Positions 27,787 through 37,871 are shown, counted from the first letter of the stretch. The stretch is 64,000 nt of DNA from Corynebacterium meridianum (GCF_016342265.1 NZ_JAEIOS010000013.1:1-64000); one strand, 5' to 3'. Notes: generated by a model from the letters alone, not told the origin. Program-made: numbers and translations.

Positions 27787-28716
27787 GTGATCATCGTTCC
27801 CCGCGACATCGACTGGATGCTGGAGTTCACCGCCGGCGCCACTTTCCACGGTGCGATGCAGCTGTTCGCCACCGGCCGGGATCCGTTCGAGAACTGGCCG
27901 GTGCTTGATCGCGACGAGCTCGCGACGATGCCCGCCCGGGAGACCCGTGGCGAGGCCGCCCTTCTTCTCGCCACAACGGGACCCCACGTTCCGGTGACCT
28001 GCCTGGAGGAGGCCCTGCTGCACCTGTGGGCGGTGGATGAACTGCTCGGCACCGATTCTTCCGCGGGCGTCGAGGCTCTCCATTCGCCCCGCACCCACTG
28101 CGCCCTGGAACAGCTCCGGGTTTTCTGCCTCACCTTGTCCGGGGTCCTGTTCGAACAGCGTCTTCTATTCTGGCTGATCTTCAACGATGAGGGGAGCATG
28201 GACTACCGGATCGACGGGAAGACCTACATCATGGGCCGCGGGGAACTGGGGATACCGTGGGAGGTCGCCACCGGTGGTGAGCTTCCGTTCCATTTCGGGG
28301 AGCTGTTCGACTCGTTGGTTCCCTGCCGGGATGCCGTGCGCTGGGATCCCTGCCTGAGCTTCTATCCGGTGGGGAAACTCGACCTGTTCTTCACCGGGAG
28401 CCCCACTTCGCAGCCGTGGTTGACCGACACCGCAAGCACCCTCCTCGCACGGCTTGCGGATCCCCGCGTGTGGCCGACGGTCACCGATCTGACGCGCTGT
28501 GACCCGTACTTCTTCTTCGCCGCCTACCGGGGCCAGGCGCTGACGCAGGTCGGCGAGGACGGCACGCCGCTGACGGTTGCTCTCCGGGTGATCGAACAAC
28601 GGGTACCTGACCACGGTCCGGAGGAACTCTATCTCCGGCGCCTGATGGAATACCTCGCGCAGGCCATCAACTCGGAGTGGACCTTCGCCTCGCTCCTCGG
28701 CGGCGGCGGCGACTAG
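27787..28716 (+). CDS. Hypothetical protein, 309 aa
   Basis: A soluble protein with no signal peptide or membrane segment, which I do not recognise. It is rich in aromatic residues and acidic loops (for example FENWPVLDRDEL, WLIFNDEGSMDYRIDG, GRGELGIPW, CDPYFFFAAYRGQAL). Codon use and GC pattern match its neighbours, and it ends with GGGGD. It sits alone between the arsA-like terminator and a bidirectional terminator shared with leuS. A conserved-looking block is LEEALLHLWAVDELLG near the middle of the first half. Confidence 0.8.
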   Translation: MIIVPRDIDWMLEFTAGATFHGAMQLFATGRDPFENWPVLDRDELATMPARETRGEAALLLATTGPHVPVTCLEEALLHLWAVDELLGTDSSAGVEALHSPRTHCALEQLRVFCLTLSGVLFEQRLLFWLIFNDEGSMDYRIDGKTYIMGRGELGIPWEVATGGELPFHFGELFDSLVPCRDAVRWDPCLSFYPVGKLDLFFTGSPTSQPWLTDTASTLLARLADPRVWPTVTDLTRCDPYFFFAAYRGQALTQVGEDGTPLTVALRVIEQRVPDHGPEELYLRRLMEYLAQAINSEWTFASLLGGGGD

Positions 28717-28725
28717 AGCCCGAGC

Positions 28726-28761
28726 AGTCGACCCCCGGGATGGAAGCCCCGGGGGTCGACT
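28726..28761. terminator. Bidirectional terminator between the hypothetical gene and leuS
   Basis: A perfect 14-bp stem (AGTCGACCCCCGGG and its complement 28748-28761) between convergent genes. Confidence 0.8.
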
Positions 28762-28791
28762 TGGACGCGCCTGTTCGGATGGCCCCGCCGG

Positions 28792-31665
28792 TTACTTCAC
28801 CACGAGGTTGATCAGACGACCGGGAACGACGATCTCCTTGACCACTGTCTTGCCGTCGATGTGCCCGGCGACGTTGGACTCGGCCTTCGCGGCGGCGATG
28901 ATGTCCTCCTTCGGGGCGTCCACGGCGACGGTGACCCGTCCACGGACCTTGCCGTTCACCTGAACGGGAAGCTCGACCGAATCGTCGCTGAGCCACTTCT
29001 CGTCGAAGGTCGGGAAGTCGGTGTAGGTGATCGTGGCATCGTGGCCGAGGCGCTTCCAGAGTTCCTCGGCGATGTGCGGGGCGATGGGGGCGACCATCTG
29101 CACGAGGGGCTCGACGGCCGCGCGCGGCGCGCCCGACGGGTACGACTTGGTGAGGTGGTTGACGTACTCGATGAGCTTCGCGACCACAGTGTTGTCCCGC
29201 AGCTCCGCGTAGTCCTCACGGACACCGGCGACGGTGCGGTGCAGGGCGCGGTTGTCATCGTCGGTGAGCGCGGCGTCGGTGACGACGGGATCGCCGGTGT
29301 TCTCGTCGATCGCGAGGCGCCACAGGCGCTGCAGGAAACGGTGTGCGCCGATGACGTCCTTCGTGGCCCACGGGCGGGATGCGTCGAGGGGACCCATGGC
29401 CATCTCGTAGACGCGCAGGGTGTCCGCACCGTAGTTGTCGCAGATCTCATCGGGGGAGACGGAGTTCTTCAGGGACTTGCCCATCTTTCCGTACTCGCGG
29501 TTGACCCGCTGGCCGTCGTGGAAGAACTCGCCGTCGACCTCCTCGACCTCGGCCGCGGGGACGTAGACGCCACGGTCATCGGTGAAGGCGTAGGCCTGGA
29601 TGTACCCCTGGTTGAACAGGTGCCGGTAGGGCTCGAGAGAGCTGACGTGTCCGAGGTCGAAGAGGACCTTGTGCCAGAACCGGGAGTACAGCAGGTGGAG
29701 CACGGCGTGCTCCACACCACCGACGTAGAGGTCGACGCCACCCGGGTCCTTCGCACCGTGGTCTGCGGGGCGCGGCCCGGTCCAGTAGGCCTCGTTCTCC
29801 GGGGCACAGAACGCCTCGGAGTTGGTCGGGTCGATGTACCGCAGCTGGTACCACGACGAACCCGCCCACTGGGGCATGACGTTGGTGTCACGCGTGTAGG
29901 TCTTCGGTCCGTCCCCGAGGTCGAGATCGACCTCGACCCAGTCACCGGCCTTGGCGAGCGGCGGATGCGGCTCACTGTCCGCGTCCTCCGGGTCGAAGGA
30001 AACAGGGCGATAGTCGTCCACCTCGGGCAATTCGACGGGGAGCATCGACTCGGGCAGGGCGTGTGCGACGCCGTCCACGTCGTAGACGATGGGGAAGGGT
30101 TCGCCCCAGTAGCGCTGGCGGGCGAAGAGCCAGTCGCGGAGCTTGTACTGGATGGTGCCCCGGCCGGTGCCCTGCTCCTCGAGCCAGGAGATGGTCTTCG
30201 CCTTGGCGTCAGCGAGCCCGAGACCGTTGATGTCCAGGCCGTTGTCGTTCGCTGAGTTCACCGCAGTTCCCTCGCCGGTGAAGGCGGTTTCGGTAACGTC
30301 GCCGCCGGCGACGACCTCGAGGATCGGGAGCCCGAAAACGGTGGCGAAGTCGTGGTCGCGGTCGTCGTGGGCGGGAACGGCCATGATGGCACCCGTGCCG
30401 TACCCGGTGAGCACATAGTCGGCGATGAACACGGGCACCTGCGCACCGTTGACCGGGTTCGTGGCGTAGGAACCGGTGAACACACCGGTCTTCTCCTTGT
30501 TCTCCTGGCGCTCGAGATCCGACTTCGCGGCGATGGCGGAACGGTAGGCGGCGACGGCCTCGGCGGGGGAGGACTGTCCGTAGGTCCAGCGCCCGTCGAT
30601 CCCCTCGTAGGAGCCGGTCCCCTCGGCGACGAGTACGTCGACGAGTTCATGCTCGGGCGCGAGCACGACGTAGGTGGCTCCGAAGAGGGTGTCGGGGCGG
30701 GTGGTGAAGACGTCGATGGCGTGACCGCCTGCGTCGAAGGTGACCTCGGCTCCGCGGGAACGTCCGATCCAGTTGCGCTGCATGGACTTGACCTTCTCGG
30801 GCCAGTCCAGCAGATCGAGATCATCGATGAGACGGTCCGAGTAGGCGGTGATCCGCATCATCCACTGGGAGAGGTTCTTGCGGAAGACGGGGAAGTTGCC
30901 ACGCTCGGACTTGCCGTCGGAGGTGACCTCCTCGTTGGCGAGGACGGTGCCGAGACCGGGGCACCAGTTGACGGTGGAGTTCGAGCGGTAGACCAGGCGG
31001 TATGCGTCGACGACCTCGGCGCGCTGGACCCGGTCGAGCGTGGTGAAGTCGGAGGTGCCGAACTTCTCCGCCAGCTCCGCGGGCACGGGGAGTTCACCGG
31101 ACTCGAGCAACGGGGTGAGCTCGGCGATCGGGCGGGCCTTGCGCTGCGCCGGATCGAAAAAGGAATTGAAGATCTGCAGGAAGATCCACTGCGTCCATCG
31201 ATAGTAGTCGGTGTCCGTCGTGGCGATCACTCGCCGCCGGTCATGGCCGAGGCCGAGACGACCGAGCTGACGTTCCATGTTGTCGATGGATTCCTGCGTC
31301 TTGATCCGCGGGTGGGTTCCCGTCTGGATCGCGTACTGCTCGGCGGGCAGCCCGAAGGCGTCGTATCCGAGGGTGTGCAGCACGTTCTTGCCGAGCATGC
31401 GGTTGAAGCGGCCGTAGACGTCGGTGGCGATGTAGCCGAGGGGGTGTCCGACGTGCAGCCCCGCCCCCGAGGGGAAGGGGAACATGTCCTGCACGAAGAG
31501 CTTGTCCTCCGGCAGCTCCTCGCCATCCGCCGGGGCGAGATCCCCGACCGGGTTCGGCGCGTTGAAGGTGCCGTGTTCACGCCAGCGGTTCTGCCAGGTG
31601 CGTTCAATGCTGCCCGCCAGCTCCGCGGTGTAACGGTGTGCGGGAGTCTCGCTCGGTGTATTCAT
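28792..31665 (-). CDS. leuS: Leucyl-tRNA synthetase
   Basis: A 957-aa class I synthetase. The HIGH motif appears as HVGH at residues 71-74 ([15 protein letters not shown]), the editing CP1 domain is present ([31 protein letters not shown]), and the KMSKS loop is the variant KMGKS ([13 protein letters not shown]). The C terminus ends [12 protein letters not shown]. The start is ATG 31663-31665 ([12 protein letters not shown]); the 13 extra codons to 31704 are unlikely. It is of complete and normal length. The large antisense frames over it are shadows of its codon bias. Confidence 0.97.
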   Translation of the reverse strand: MNTPSETPAHRYTAELAGSIERTWQNRWREHGTFNAPNPVGDLAPADGEELPEDKLFVQDMFPFPSGAGLHVGHPLGYIATDVYGRFNRMLGKNVLHTLGYDAFGLPAEQYAIQTGTHPRIKTQESIDNMERQLGRLGLGHDRRRVIATTDTDYYRWTQWIFLQIFNSFFDPAQRKARPIAELTPLLESGELPVPAELAEKFGTSDFTTLDRVQRAEVVDAYRLVYRSNSTVNWCPGLGTVLANEEVTSDGKSERGNFPVFRKNLSQWMMRITAYSDRLIDDLDLLDWPEKVKSMQRNWIGRSRGAEVTFDAGGHAIDVFTTRPDTLFGATYVVLAPEHELVDVLVAEGTGSYEGIDGRWTYGQSSPAEAVAAYRSAIAAKSDLERQENKEKTGVFTGSYATNPVNGAQVPVFIADYVLTGYGTGAIMAVPAHDDRDHDFATVFGLPILEVVAGGDVTETAFTGEGTAVNSANDNGLDINGLGLADAKAKTISWLEEQGTGRGTIQYKLRDWLFARQRYWGEPFPIVYDVDGVAHALPESMLPVELPEVDDYRPVSFDPEDADSEPHPPLAKAGDWVEVDLDLGDGPKTYTRDTNVMPQWAGSSWYQLRYIDPTNSEAFCAPENEAYWTGPRPADHGAKDPGGVDLYVGGVEHAVLHLLYSRFWHKVLFDLGHVSSLEPYRHLFNQGYIQAYAFTDDRGVYVPAAEVEEVDGEFFHDGQRVNREYGKMGKSLKNSVSPDEICDNYGADTLRVYEMAMGPLDASRPWATKDVIGAHRFLQRLWRLAIDENTGDPVVTDAALTDDDNRALHRTVAGVREDYAELRDNTVVAKLIEYVNHLTKSYPSGAPRAAVEPLVQMVAPIAPHIAEELWKRLGHDATITYTDFPTFDEKWLSDDSVELPVQVNGKVRGRVTVAVDAPKEDIIAAAKAESNVAGHIDGKTVVKEIVVPGRLINLVVK

Positions 31666-31743
31666 GTGACACAGTCTATCGCCGCCCCGAACGTCGATCA
31701 GCACGGGCCGGGATCCAGGTGCGATCAGGCCTCCGGGCAGCGG

Positions 31744-32604
31744 TCAGCAGCGGGGTAGCACGGACGCCAGCATCGTCGAAACGAGCATTCCGTCGGGGAT
31801 CCCGTTCCGGAGGTTGAGGGGGTCCGCACACCGGACCTGGTGCTTCAGTTGTGCCCCGGTGATGGCCCACGAACTGGACCCGAGCGGTGGTCCCGCAGGC
31901 TCCGGTGACTGCGTAGCGGGGGAGTCGCTCACCGCGGCGTGGACGTCCCGGGTGAGCTGATCCGGGGGACCGTAGGTGCGGGCGGCGGCGGTCCACCCGT
32001 TCCCGTACGTACCGGTCGCGTTGATGGTGCCGTCATCGGACCACCCGAACTTCGTGGCCCAGGCGCCGGGAAGTACCGCTGTTCCGTAATCCTGTTGGTA
32101 CCCGTCCGCGGCGACGGGGCTCGCGGTCGCCATGGCATCGATGATCGGGGCGGCCGTGGGATCATCGCGCACCGCGGTGAGGAACTGCACCACGTCGTCC
32201 GTGGTCGTCACACCGAATCCCCAGTCGGGTCCCGCATGGCTCTGGCGGAGACCGAAACGGTTGATCGTGTCCGCGATCGCGGACGGGTGTTTCGCCGACA
32301 GACGCGAGGCCGTCAGATCATCGGATGTCCGGATCATGTGGGTCACCGCACCGCGGTCGGCCGGGTCACCCGCCGCGAGAACCCCGTACGCGAGATAGAG
32401 CTTCGCCAGGGACAGGGCGGGGCCCGGGCGGTCTCCCCGGACGCTGAATACGGTGCCGTCAGCGTTGCGGATGCTGATCTCGGTGCGGTCCGGGACCCTC
32501 CACGGGTCGACGGTGAGCGCACCTGCGACCGGAGTGGAGACGAGGATGCCGGCCGCGGTCAGGAAGGAGGCTAATAGCGTTCGGGTCTTGATCACCCGAC
32601 ACAT
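31744..32604 (-). CDS. Secreted serine hydrolase (beta-lactamase/DD-peptidase-like)
   Basis: A 286-aa protein with an N-terminal signal peptide (LLASFLTAAGILVSTPVAGA) and an SxxK pair, S65-L-A-K68 (GPALSLAKLYLAYGV), like the active-site start of serine beta-lactamase-fold hydrolases. A GYQQDYGTAVLPG to KFGW segment provides the region where a KTG-type motif would lie (WATKFGWSDDG). Corynebacterial homologues are annotated as hypothetical serine hydrolases; the substrate is unknown. GTG at codon 4 (32593-32595) is an alternative start. A parS site lies 48 bp upstream. Confidence 0.78.
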   Translation of the reverse strand: MCRVIKTRTLLASFLTAAGILVSTPVAGALTVDPWRVPDRTEISIRNADGTVFSVRGDRPGPALSLAKLYLAYGVLAAGDPADRGAVTHMIRTSDDLTASRLSAKHPSAIADTINRFGLRQSHAGPDWGFGVTTTDDVVQFLTAVRDDPTAAPIIDAMATASPVAADGYQQDYGTAVLPGAWATKFGWSDDGTINATGTYGNGWTAAARTYGPPDQLTRDVHAAVSDSPATQSPEPAGPPLGSSSWAITGAQLKHQVRCADPLNLRNGIPDGMLVSTMLASVLPRC

Positions 32605-32651
32605 GATAAGCCCGGCCGGCGGGGAATCCCGATGATGGCGGCCTTTGGGGG

Positions 32652-32667
32652 TGTTTCACGTGAAACT
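32652..32667. other. parS site 1
   Basis: TGTTTCACGTGAAACT, 15 of 16 to the ParB-binding consensus TGTTTCACGTGAAACA. It lies in the gap between the serine hydrolase and symporter genes. Confidence 0.85.
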
Positions 32668-32682
32668 CCGACCCCCGGAACG

Positions 32683-32724
32683 CGGCAGCCCGCCGGGGAC
32701 CGTGGGTCTCCCGGCGGGCTGCCG
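32683..32724 (-). terminator. Terminator after the dicarboxylate symporter gene
   Basis: A perfect 15-bp stem (CGGCAGCCCGCCGGG and its complement 32710-32724) located 24 bp downstream of the symporter stop. Confidence 0.8.
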
Positions 32725-32747
32725 AACCGGTGGGGGCGGCGGGGCGC

Positions 32748-33998
32748 CTAGATCTTGGAGTCGAGCTCCTCGTCCTCCTCGATGATGTCCACCTCGTAGC
32801 CGAGGGTCTCCTGCTGCTCGGAGCGGGAGATCTGCCCCTTCGCCAGCTTGTTCACCACCATGGCGATCGCGCCGTCGCCCGTAACGTTGCAGGCGGTACC
32901 GAAGGAGTCGATCGCGATGTAGGCCGCGATCATCAGGGCGACCTGCTCGTCGTTGAAGCCGAGCATGGAGGCGAGCAGGCCGGTGGCGGCCATGATCGCG
33001 CCACCGGGGACGCCCGGCGCGGCGACCATCGTGACGCCGAGCATCAGGATGAAGCCGATCGCCATCGGGAAGGTCAGCTCCATGTCGTTCATGTACATGA
33101 TCGCGAACGCGAACAGCGAAATCTTCAGCATGGAACCCGACAGGTGCGTGGTGGCGCACAGCGGGACCGTGAAACCGGCAACCGTCGGGGCGACGCCGTT
33201 GCGCTTCGTGCAGGCGTAGGTGACGGGAATCGTCGCGGCGGACGAGGAGGTACCGAGGGCGGTGCCGTACGCGGGCAGCATGTTGAGGAATGCACGCACC
33301 GGGTTCCGGCCGGCGGCCGCGCCTGCGATCGCGAACTGGATGACCAGGAGGATGAAGGTCATGAGGATCGCGATGATCAGTACGGTGCCGAAGGACGTCA
33401 GCGTGGACGTCAGGTTGCCGTTCATGCCCATGGACAGGAACAGGCCGAAGATGAAGATCGGCAGCAGCGGGATGATGAATCGCGCGATGACGCGCATGAT
33501 CACGCGCTCGAGATCACGGACCGTGCTGTAGAGGGTGTCGCTCTTGACCGCGGTCATCGCGACACCGAGGGTGAACGACAGCAGCAGTGCCGTCATCACA
33601 CCGAACGGGGCCGGCATATCGATGCTGAAGTAGCTGCTCAGTGCACCTTCACCGACATCGACCGCATCGACCATCGCCTGGTGCTGGAGCAGGGAGGGGT
33701 ACAGCAGCGCGGAAGCCCCGAACGCGAGCAGACCGGCGAATACCGTCGAGCCGTAGGCGATGCCCGTCGTCACGGCGAGCCACTTTCCCGCACCACGGCC
33801 CAGGCCCGCGATGGCGGGTGTGATCAGGGCGAAGATCAGCACCGGGATGAAGAAGCCGAGGAAGTTGCCGAACAGCTCGTTGAATGTGACGAATACGCGG
33901 GCGAGCGAATCCGGGAAGAAGAAGCTGCAGATGATGCCGAGAATGATCGCGACGATGATCTTGAACAGCAGTGAGGAAGACAATCTCTTAAAGTCCAT
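32748..33998 (-). CDS. Dicarboxylate/amino acid:cation symporter (DAACS family)
   Basis: A 416-aa glutamate-transporter-fold protein with eight transmembrane helices and two hairpins. The serine-rich hairpin is seen as GTSSSAATIPVT, and the substrate/cation region of the last helices as NVTGDGAIAMVVNK. The acidic C-terminal tail DIIEEDEELDSKI is cytoplasmic. It would import C4-dicarboxylates or acidic amino acids with Na+ or H+. It is monocistronic, with a terminator behind it. The 316-bp upstream gap contains a 10-bp palindrome (CGGTGCACCG) but nothing I can assign. Confidence 0.9.
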   Translation of the reverse strand: MDFKRLSSSLLFKIIVAIILGIICSFFFPDSLARVFVTFNELFGNFLGFFIPVLIFALITPAIAGLGRGAGKWLAVTTGIAYGSTVFAGLLAFGASALLYPSLLQHQAMVDAVDVGEGALSSYFSIDMPAPFGVMTALLLSFTLGVAMTAVKSDTLYSTVRDLERVIMRVIARFIIPLLPIFIFGLFLSMGMNGNLTSTLTSFGTVLIIAILMTFILLVIQFAIAGAAAGRNPVRAFLNMLPAYGTALGTSSSAATIPVTYACTKRNGVAPTVAGFTVPLCATTHLSGSMLKISLFAFAIMYMNDMELTFPMAIGFILMLGVTMVAAPGVPGGAIMAATGLLASMLGFNDEQVALMIAAYIAIDSFGTACNVTGDGAIAMVVNKLAKGQISRSEQQETLGYEVDIIEEDEELDSKI

Positions 33999-34314
33999 GT
34001 GTTCTACCTAGGTCGGTGGGTGTTCCGGTGCACCGTTCCGCCGGGTCACACGGGGATACGGGACGGATCTTAGGAACCCGACACCGGTGTGCGCCGCGGC
34101 GACGGAGTCGACCGGGGACACGCAGGCGTGGGCTGAGTCGGATCTGTGCGAAGGCATACGTCCTCCACAGATTCCCGACATCTGGCACTTACGATACGGG
34201 ATCGGCCCCGGCACACACCAATGTTTTTCCGGGGTTGATGACGGGCTCCGGCAGGATGAGGGCCGGGGGACGGACAGATCACGTCCCGGTGGGGTGGAGG
34301 TTTAGACTGGGGAC

Positions 34315-34785
34315 ATGATCGTGATCTCCGTCGTCCTGCTCATTCTCGCGCTGCTCCTGCTCGCCACCGGCGTGCTCGGATGGACCGGTAGGCTCCCCGG
34401 GAATCCGGTGCTCGGCATCCACGTCGCCGAGGTACGTAAGTCGGAGGATGTCTGGGTGCTGGCGCACCGGGCGGCCGGGCCGCTCTGGATCGCCGGCGGC
34501 ATGCTCACCCTCGTCGGGGCCGTCATCAGCTTCGGCGCGACGGACTGGATGTGGCTCCTCCCCGTGGTCGCGGTGACCGCCGGACTGGTGTTCGTCGGCG
34601 CTGGCGCAGGCCTCGGCGCGCGGGTCGCGGCTGCCGCGGATGTCGCGGCGAACCGGACCGCGGAGGACGGGGTCGGATGTTCCTCCGGCGGTGGCTGCTG
34701 CGGCGGAGCGGACGAACCACCCGCACGACCGGCCGTCGATCTCGATGCGGTGCGGCGGGCGGCGAGTCAGGCCGACGGAAAGTAG
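34315..34785 (+). CDS. SdpI-family integral membrane protein
   Basis: A 156-aa protein with three hydrophobic segments and the SdpI signature block GRLPGNPVLGIHVAEVRKSEDVWVLAHRAAGPLW. The C-terminal tail is Cys/Gly-rich (GCSSGGGCCGGADEP), which is unusual for the family and could bind metal. The first gene characterised in this family gives toxin immunity in Bacillus; in actinobacteria the role is unknown. It is followed at 9 bp by the Nudix gene. Confidence 0.82.
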   Translation: MIVISVVLLILALLLLATGVLGWTGRLPGNPVLGIHVAEVRKSEDVWVLAHRAAGPLWIAGGMLTLVGAVISFGATDWMWLLPVVAVTAGLVFVGAGAGLGARVAAAADVAANRTAEDGVGCSSGGGCCGGADEPPARPAVDLDAVRRAASQADGK

Positions 34786-34794
34786 GGCGGTCCC

Positions 34795-35295
34795 GTGCCG
34801 ACCCCGGACTTCATCCTCGAGCTGCGCGAACGGATCGGTCACGCCCCTCTCTGGTTGCCGGGGGTGACGGCCGTCGTTCTCCGTCCGGCGGCAGACACCG
34901 GCGGAAGTCCGGAGGTGCTGCTCGTGCGGCGGGCCGATACCGGGGCGTGGACCCCGGTCACCGGTATCGCCGATCCCGGGGAACAACCCGACGTCACCGC
35001 GGTCCGGGAGATCGCCGAGGAGACCGGTGTCGACGCCGAGGTGGAGCGGGTGTTGTGGGTCCGGGCGGTGGGCCCCGTCACCTAACCGAACGGTGATGTC
35101 GCCTCATACATGGACACCGCGCTCCTGTGCCGGGCGGTGGGGGAGTCCGGGTGCGCGCACGCGGCGGACGACGAGAACACCGAGGCCCGCTGGTTCCCAG
35201 TCGACCGGATGCCCGAGATGTCCGAACGGTTCCGGCAGACGATCAGCGCCGCGCTGACAGGTGGCCCCACCCGGGTGGGTACCCCCTCCAAATAG
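34795..35295 (+). pseudogene. Nudix hydrolase, split by a TAA
   Basis: From GTG 34795 a Nudix fold appears with the box GIADPGEQPDVTAVREIAEETGV (residues about 61-83, fitting G-x5-E-x7-RE-x2-EE). A TAA at 35083-35085 then interrupts the frame in VT-stop-PNGDVASYMDT, where a Tyr (VTYPNGD) is expected. The same frame stays open to 35295, for a total of 166 aa. A single C-to-A change would create it. A truncated 96-residue product ending after the Nudix box would lack the last strands and is probably inactive. Confidence 0.8.
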
Positions 35296-35322
35296 TTCAG
35301 CCTAGCGTGTACCATCCTGGGC

Positions 35323-35664
35323 ATGAGCCATATTGAAGCCCACGAACAGGCACTCGTCCGCCTCGGCCGAGCCCTCGCCGACCCCACCCGCTGCCGACTG
35401 CTCCTCGCGATCCTGGACGGAATCCACTATCCCGCGCAGCTCGCCGAACAACTCGGACTGTCCCGGGCGAACGTCTCGAACCACCTCGCCTGCCTGCGGG
35501 ACTGCGGACTCGTCCGCACCCAACCCGAAGGCCGGAAGGTCCGCTACGCTCTCGCCGGGCCCGAACTCGCGGACAGTCTCCGCAACATGACCCGGATCGC
35601 CCTCACCGTGTGTGACGATCCGGAGACCTGCCTCAATGAGACCCCCGCGGAGGCGACCCGATGA
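35323..35664 (+). CDS. cmtR: CmtR-type ArsR/SmtB metal-sensing repressor
   Basis: A 113-aa winged-helix repressor. The metal ligands of M. tuberculosis CmtR (Cys57, Cys61 and a C-terminal Cys102) have counterparts at Cys57, Cys61 (NHLACLRDCG) and Cys103 (VCDDPETC), so it should sense Cd(II)/Pb(II). It overlaps the P-type ATPase start by four bases (ATGA). It would repress its own operon and be released by metal. Confidence 0.88.
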   Translation: MSHIEAHEQALVRLGRALADPTRCRLLLAILDGIHYPAQLAEQLGLSRANVSNHLACLRDCGLVRTQPEGRKVRYALAGPELADSLRNMTRIALTVCDDPETCLNETPAEATR

Positions 35665-37664
35665 GCGACGCATGCTGCGGTGGCGAAGACACCACGACAG
35701 ACCGTCCGCCCGGTGAGCTGCTCGCCGCCCGGGACGAACCGGGAACCCCGTGGTGGCGGGATCCGACACTCGTGATGCCGCTGCTATCCGGGGTGGCACT
35801 GCTGCTCGGCCACCTCGTCCACCCCGCCCTCTTCTGGGCCGCGCTGGTCCTGGGTGGGTCGACGTTCATCCCGCAGTCCGTGCGGAGATTCATCACCGGT
35901 TCCGGCGGTGGACGACTCGGCATAGGACTCCTCATGACCGTCAGCGCGATCGGTTCCGTGGCCCTCGGCTATGTCGGTGAAGCAGCCGCACTCGCTTTCC
36001 TGTTCTCCATCGCCGAGGCACTCGAGGAGAAAGCCATGGCACGGGCACGGGCCGGGCTCCGCAGCCTCGTCAGCCTCATCCCCGAGACCGTGACCGTTCT
36101 CCGGGGCACCACCCCGGAAAGGATCGGCATCACCGAGCTCGTCGTCGGCGACACCGTGATCGTCCGCCCGGGGGAGCGGGTACCCACCGACGGCACCGTG
36201 TCCCGGGGAGAGGGCGCCCTGGACACCTCCGCCGTCACCGGTGAATCCATTCCGGTGAACATCGGGCCGGGGGACGCCGCACCCGCGGGATCCATCGCGA
36301 TCGGCTCACCACTGGAGGTCCACGCCGACGCGCCCGGAACCGACAACTCCCTGACCACGATCGTCGCCCTCGTCACCCGGGCACAAGCGGAGAAGGGTGC
36401 CCGGGCCCGGATGGCCGACCGGGTCGCACGGCCGCTGGTCCCCGGTGTCCTGATCACCGCGGTGGCCGTAGCGGCCATCGGTTCCCTGCTCGGAGACCCG
36501 TCCGTGTGGATCGAACGCGCACTGATCGTCCTGGTCGCCGCATCACCCTGCGCGCTGGCGATCGCCGTCCCCGTCACGGTCATCTCGGCGATCGGCGCGG
36601 CGAGCCGTTTCGGGGTGATCATCAAATCCGGTGCGGCGTTCGAACGCTTCGGGGCCGTGGACCGCATCTCCTTCGACAAGACCGGCACGCTGACGCGCAA
36701 CACCCCGACCGTCATCTGCGTGGAGGGCCCCGACGAAACGCTCACTCTCGCCGCCGCGATCGAGCAGCACAGCACCCACCCGTTGGCGGGAGCGATCCTG
36801 CGTGCCACCGAGCACCGGGACATCCCGGAGGCACTGGAGGTCGAGGAGATAGCCGGGCACGGAATGCGTGCCAGGGTGTCGGGGCGTCTCGTCACCGTCG
36901 GCAGTCCCCGCTTCGTCGACCCGGGGGACATGGCACCCCGGGTCGACGAACTCGAGTCAGCGGGCACGACCGTCGTGGTCGTCCGTTCGGACGACACTCC
37001 CGTGGGGATCATCGGTATCATCGACCCCCTCCGCCCCGAGGCCGCCGAAACGGTGCAGACCCTCCGGGACATGGGGCTGCGGGTGACGATGCTCACCGGC
37101 GACAACAGTCGGACCGCCACGGCACTGGCGCATGACGCGGGCATCACGGATGTGCGGGCCGAACTCCTGCCACAGGACAAGGCCCGAGCAGTTACGGGAC
37201 GCGGCTGGGCGATGGTTGGCGACGGAATCAACGATGCACCCGCCCTGGCGGCGGCCGACATCGGCATCGCGATGGGCACGACGGGAACGGATGCGGCCAT
37301 CGAATCCGCGGACATCGCCTTCACCGGGCACAGCCTGACGCTGCTTCCGGGGGCAATCCACCACGCACGCCGGGGTCACTCGATCATGAACCAGAACATC
37401 GCTCTCGCCCTCGCGGTCATCATCATCCTCCCGCCGCTCGCGCTGACCGGTGTCCTGGGTCTGGCGACAATCGTGTTCATCCACGAGGCTGCGGAGATCG
37501 TGATCATCGCCAACGGGTTGCGCGCTGCCGCGACCCGGCGCACGTCCGAAGCAATGCCGGAAAGCTCCGTCGGCCCCGCAATGACCGGATCACACAGCGG
37601 CGGTGAGACGGATGAGAAAAGCGCGGACGACAGCGACTGTGCATGCTGCACGGAGCATTCCTGA
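35661..37664 (+). CDS. SPC-type metal P1B-ATPase (Cd/Co/Zn exporter)
   Basis: A 667-aa transporter. Instead of the CPC of CopA/CadA it has SPC at residues 295-297 (VAASPCALAIAVP), the P1B-4 type motif associated with Co/Cd/Zn/Fe(II) transport. It has DKTGTLTRNTP for phosphorylation, TGES, a HP motif (STHPLAGAI) and the GDGINDAPALA hinge. There is no HMA domain; both ends carry cysteine-rich stretches (MSDACCGGED and DDSDCACCTEHS) as possible metal chelators. Its repressor is encoded immediately upstream. Confidence 0.9.
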   Translation: MSDACCGGEDTTTDRPPGELLAARDEPGTPWWRDPTLVMPLLSGVALLLGHLVHPALFWAALVLGGSTFIPQSVRRFITGSGGGRLGIGLLMTVSAIGSVALGYVGEAAALAFLFSIAEALEEKAMARARAGLRSLVSLIPETVTVLRGTTPERIGITELVVGDTVIVRPGERVPTDGTVSRGEGALDTSAVTGESIPVNIGPGDAAPAGSIAIGSPLEVHADAPGTDNSLTTIVALVTRAQAEKGARARMADRVARPLVPGVLITAVAVAAIGSLLGDPSVWIERALIVLVAASPCALAIAVPVTVISAIGAASRFGVIIKSGAAFERFGAVDRISFDKTGTLTRNTPTVICVEGPDETLTLAAAIEQHSTHPLAGAILRATEHRDIPEALEVEEIAGHGMRARVSGRLVTVGSPRFVDPGDMAPRVDELESAGTTVVVVRSDDTPVGIIGIIDPLRPEAAETVQTLRDMGLRVTMLTGDNSRTATALAHDAGITDVRAELLPQDKARAVTGRGWAMVGDGINDAPALAAADIGIAMGTTGTDAAIESADIAFTGHSLTLLPGAIHHARRGHSIMNQNIALALAVIIILPPLALTGVLGLATIVFIHEAAEIVIIANGLRAAATRRTSEAMPESSVGPAMTGSHSGGETDEKSADDSDCACCTEHS

Positions 37665-37753
37665 GTCAGTCCTGAACAACTTCCCGATGAATTACCCCTG
37701 AAGCTGTGTGATATCTCATAGCCTGGTCACAAAACCATCACTTGCACCACTGA

Positions 37754-37772
37754 CCAGGTGTGCCTTACCTTA
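37754..37772. promoter_or_regulatory. DtxR-like iron box with overlapping -10 element
   Basis: CCAGGTGTGCCTTACCTTA matches TTAGGTTAGCCTAACCTAA at 13 positions (15 if A/T ambiguities are allowed). The next bases, TAGTAT (37771-37776), form a good -10 hexamer, so DtxR binding would block the promoter of the following uptake operon. Confidence 0.65.
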
Positions 37773-37871
37773 GTATGACCTGCCCAGATAGGAGAGGTTC
37801 TTCCATCGCTTTCCAGATGTGGACCTGCCGTCCGGGCCCGTCACAACCCACACAAGGGAGCCACAGATTCC

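Noticed and set aside
28861..30255. 464-codon frame on the plus strand across leuS
   Set aside because: Antisense shadow of leuS caused by high third-position GC; it has no recognisable motifs while leuS has all of its own.
32730..33974. 414-codon frame antisense to the dicarboxylate symporter
   Set aside because: Mirror of the membrane protein codons, giving an extreme Asp/Arg/His/Gln composition.
37700..37722. TGTGATATCTCATA as a GlxR site before the uptake operon
   Set aside because: The second half lacks TCACA at the right spacing; the match is poor beside the better iron box.
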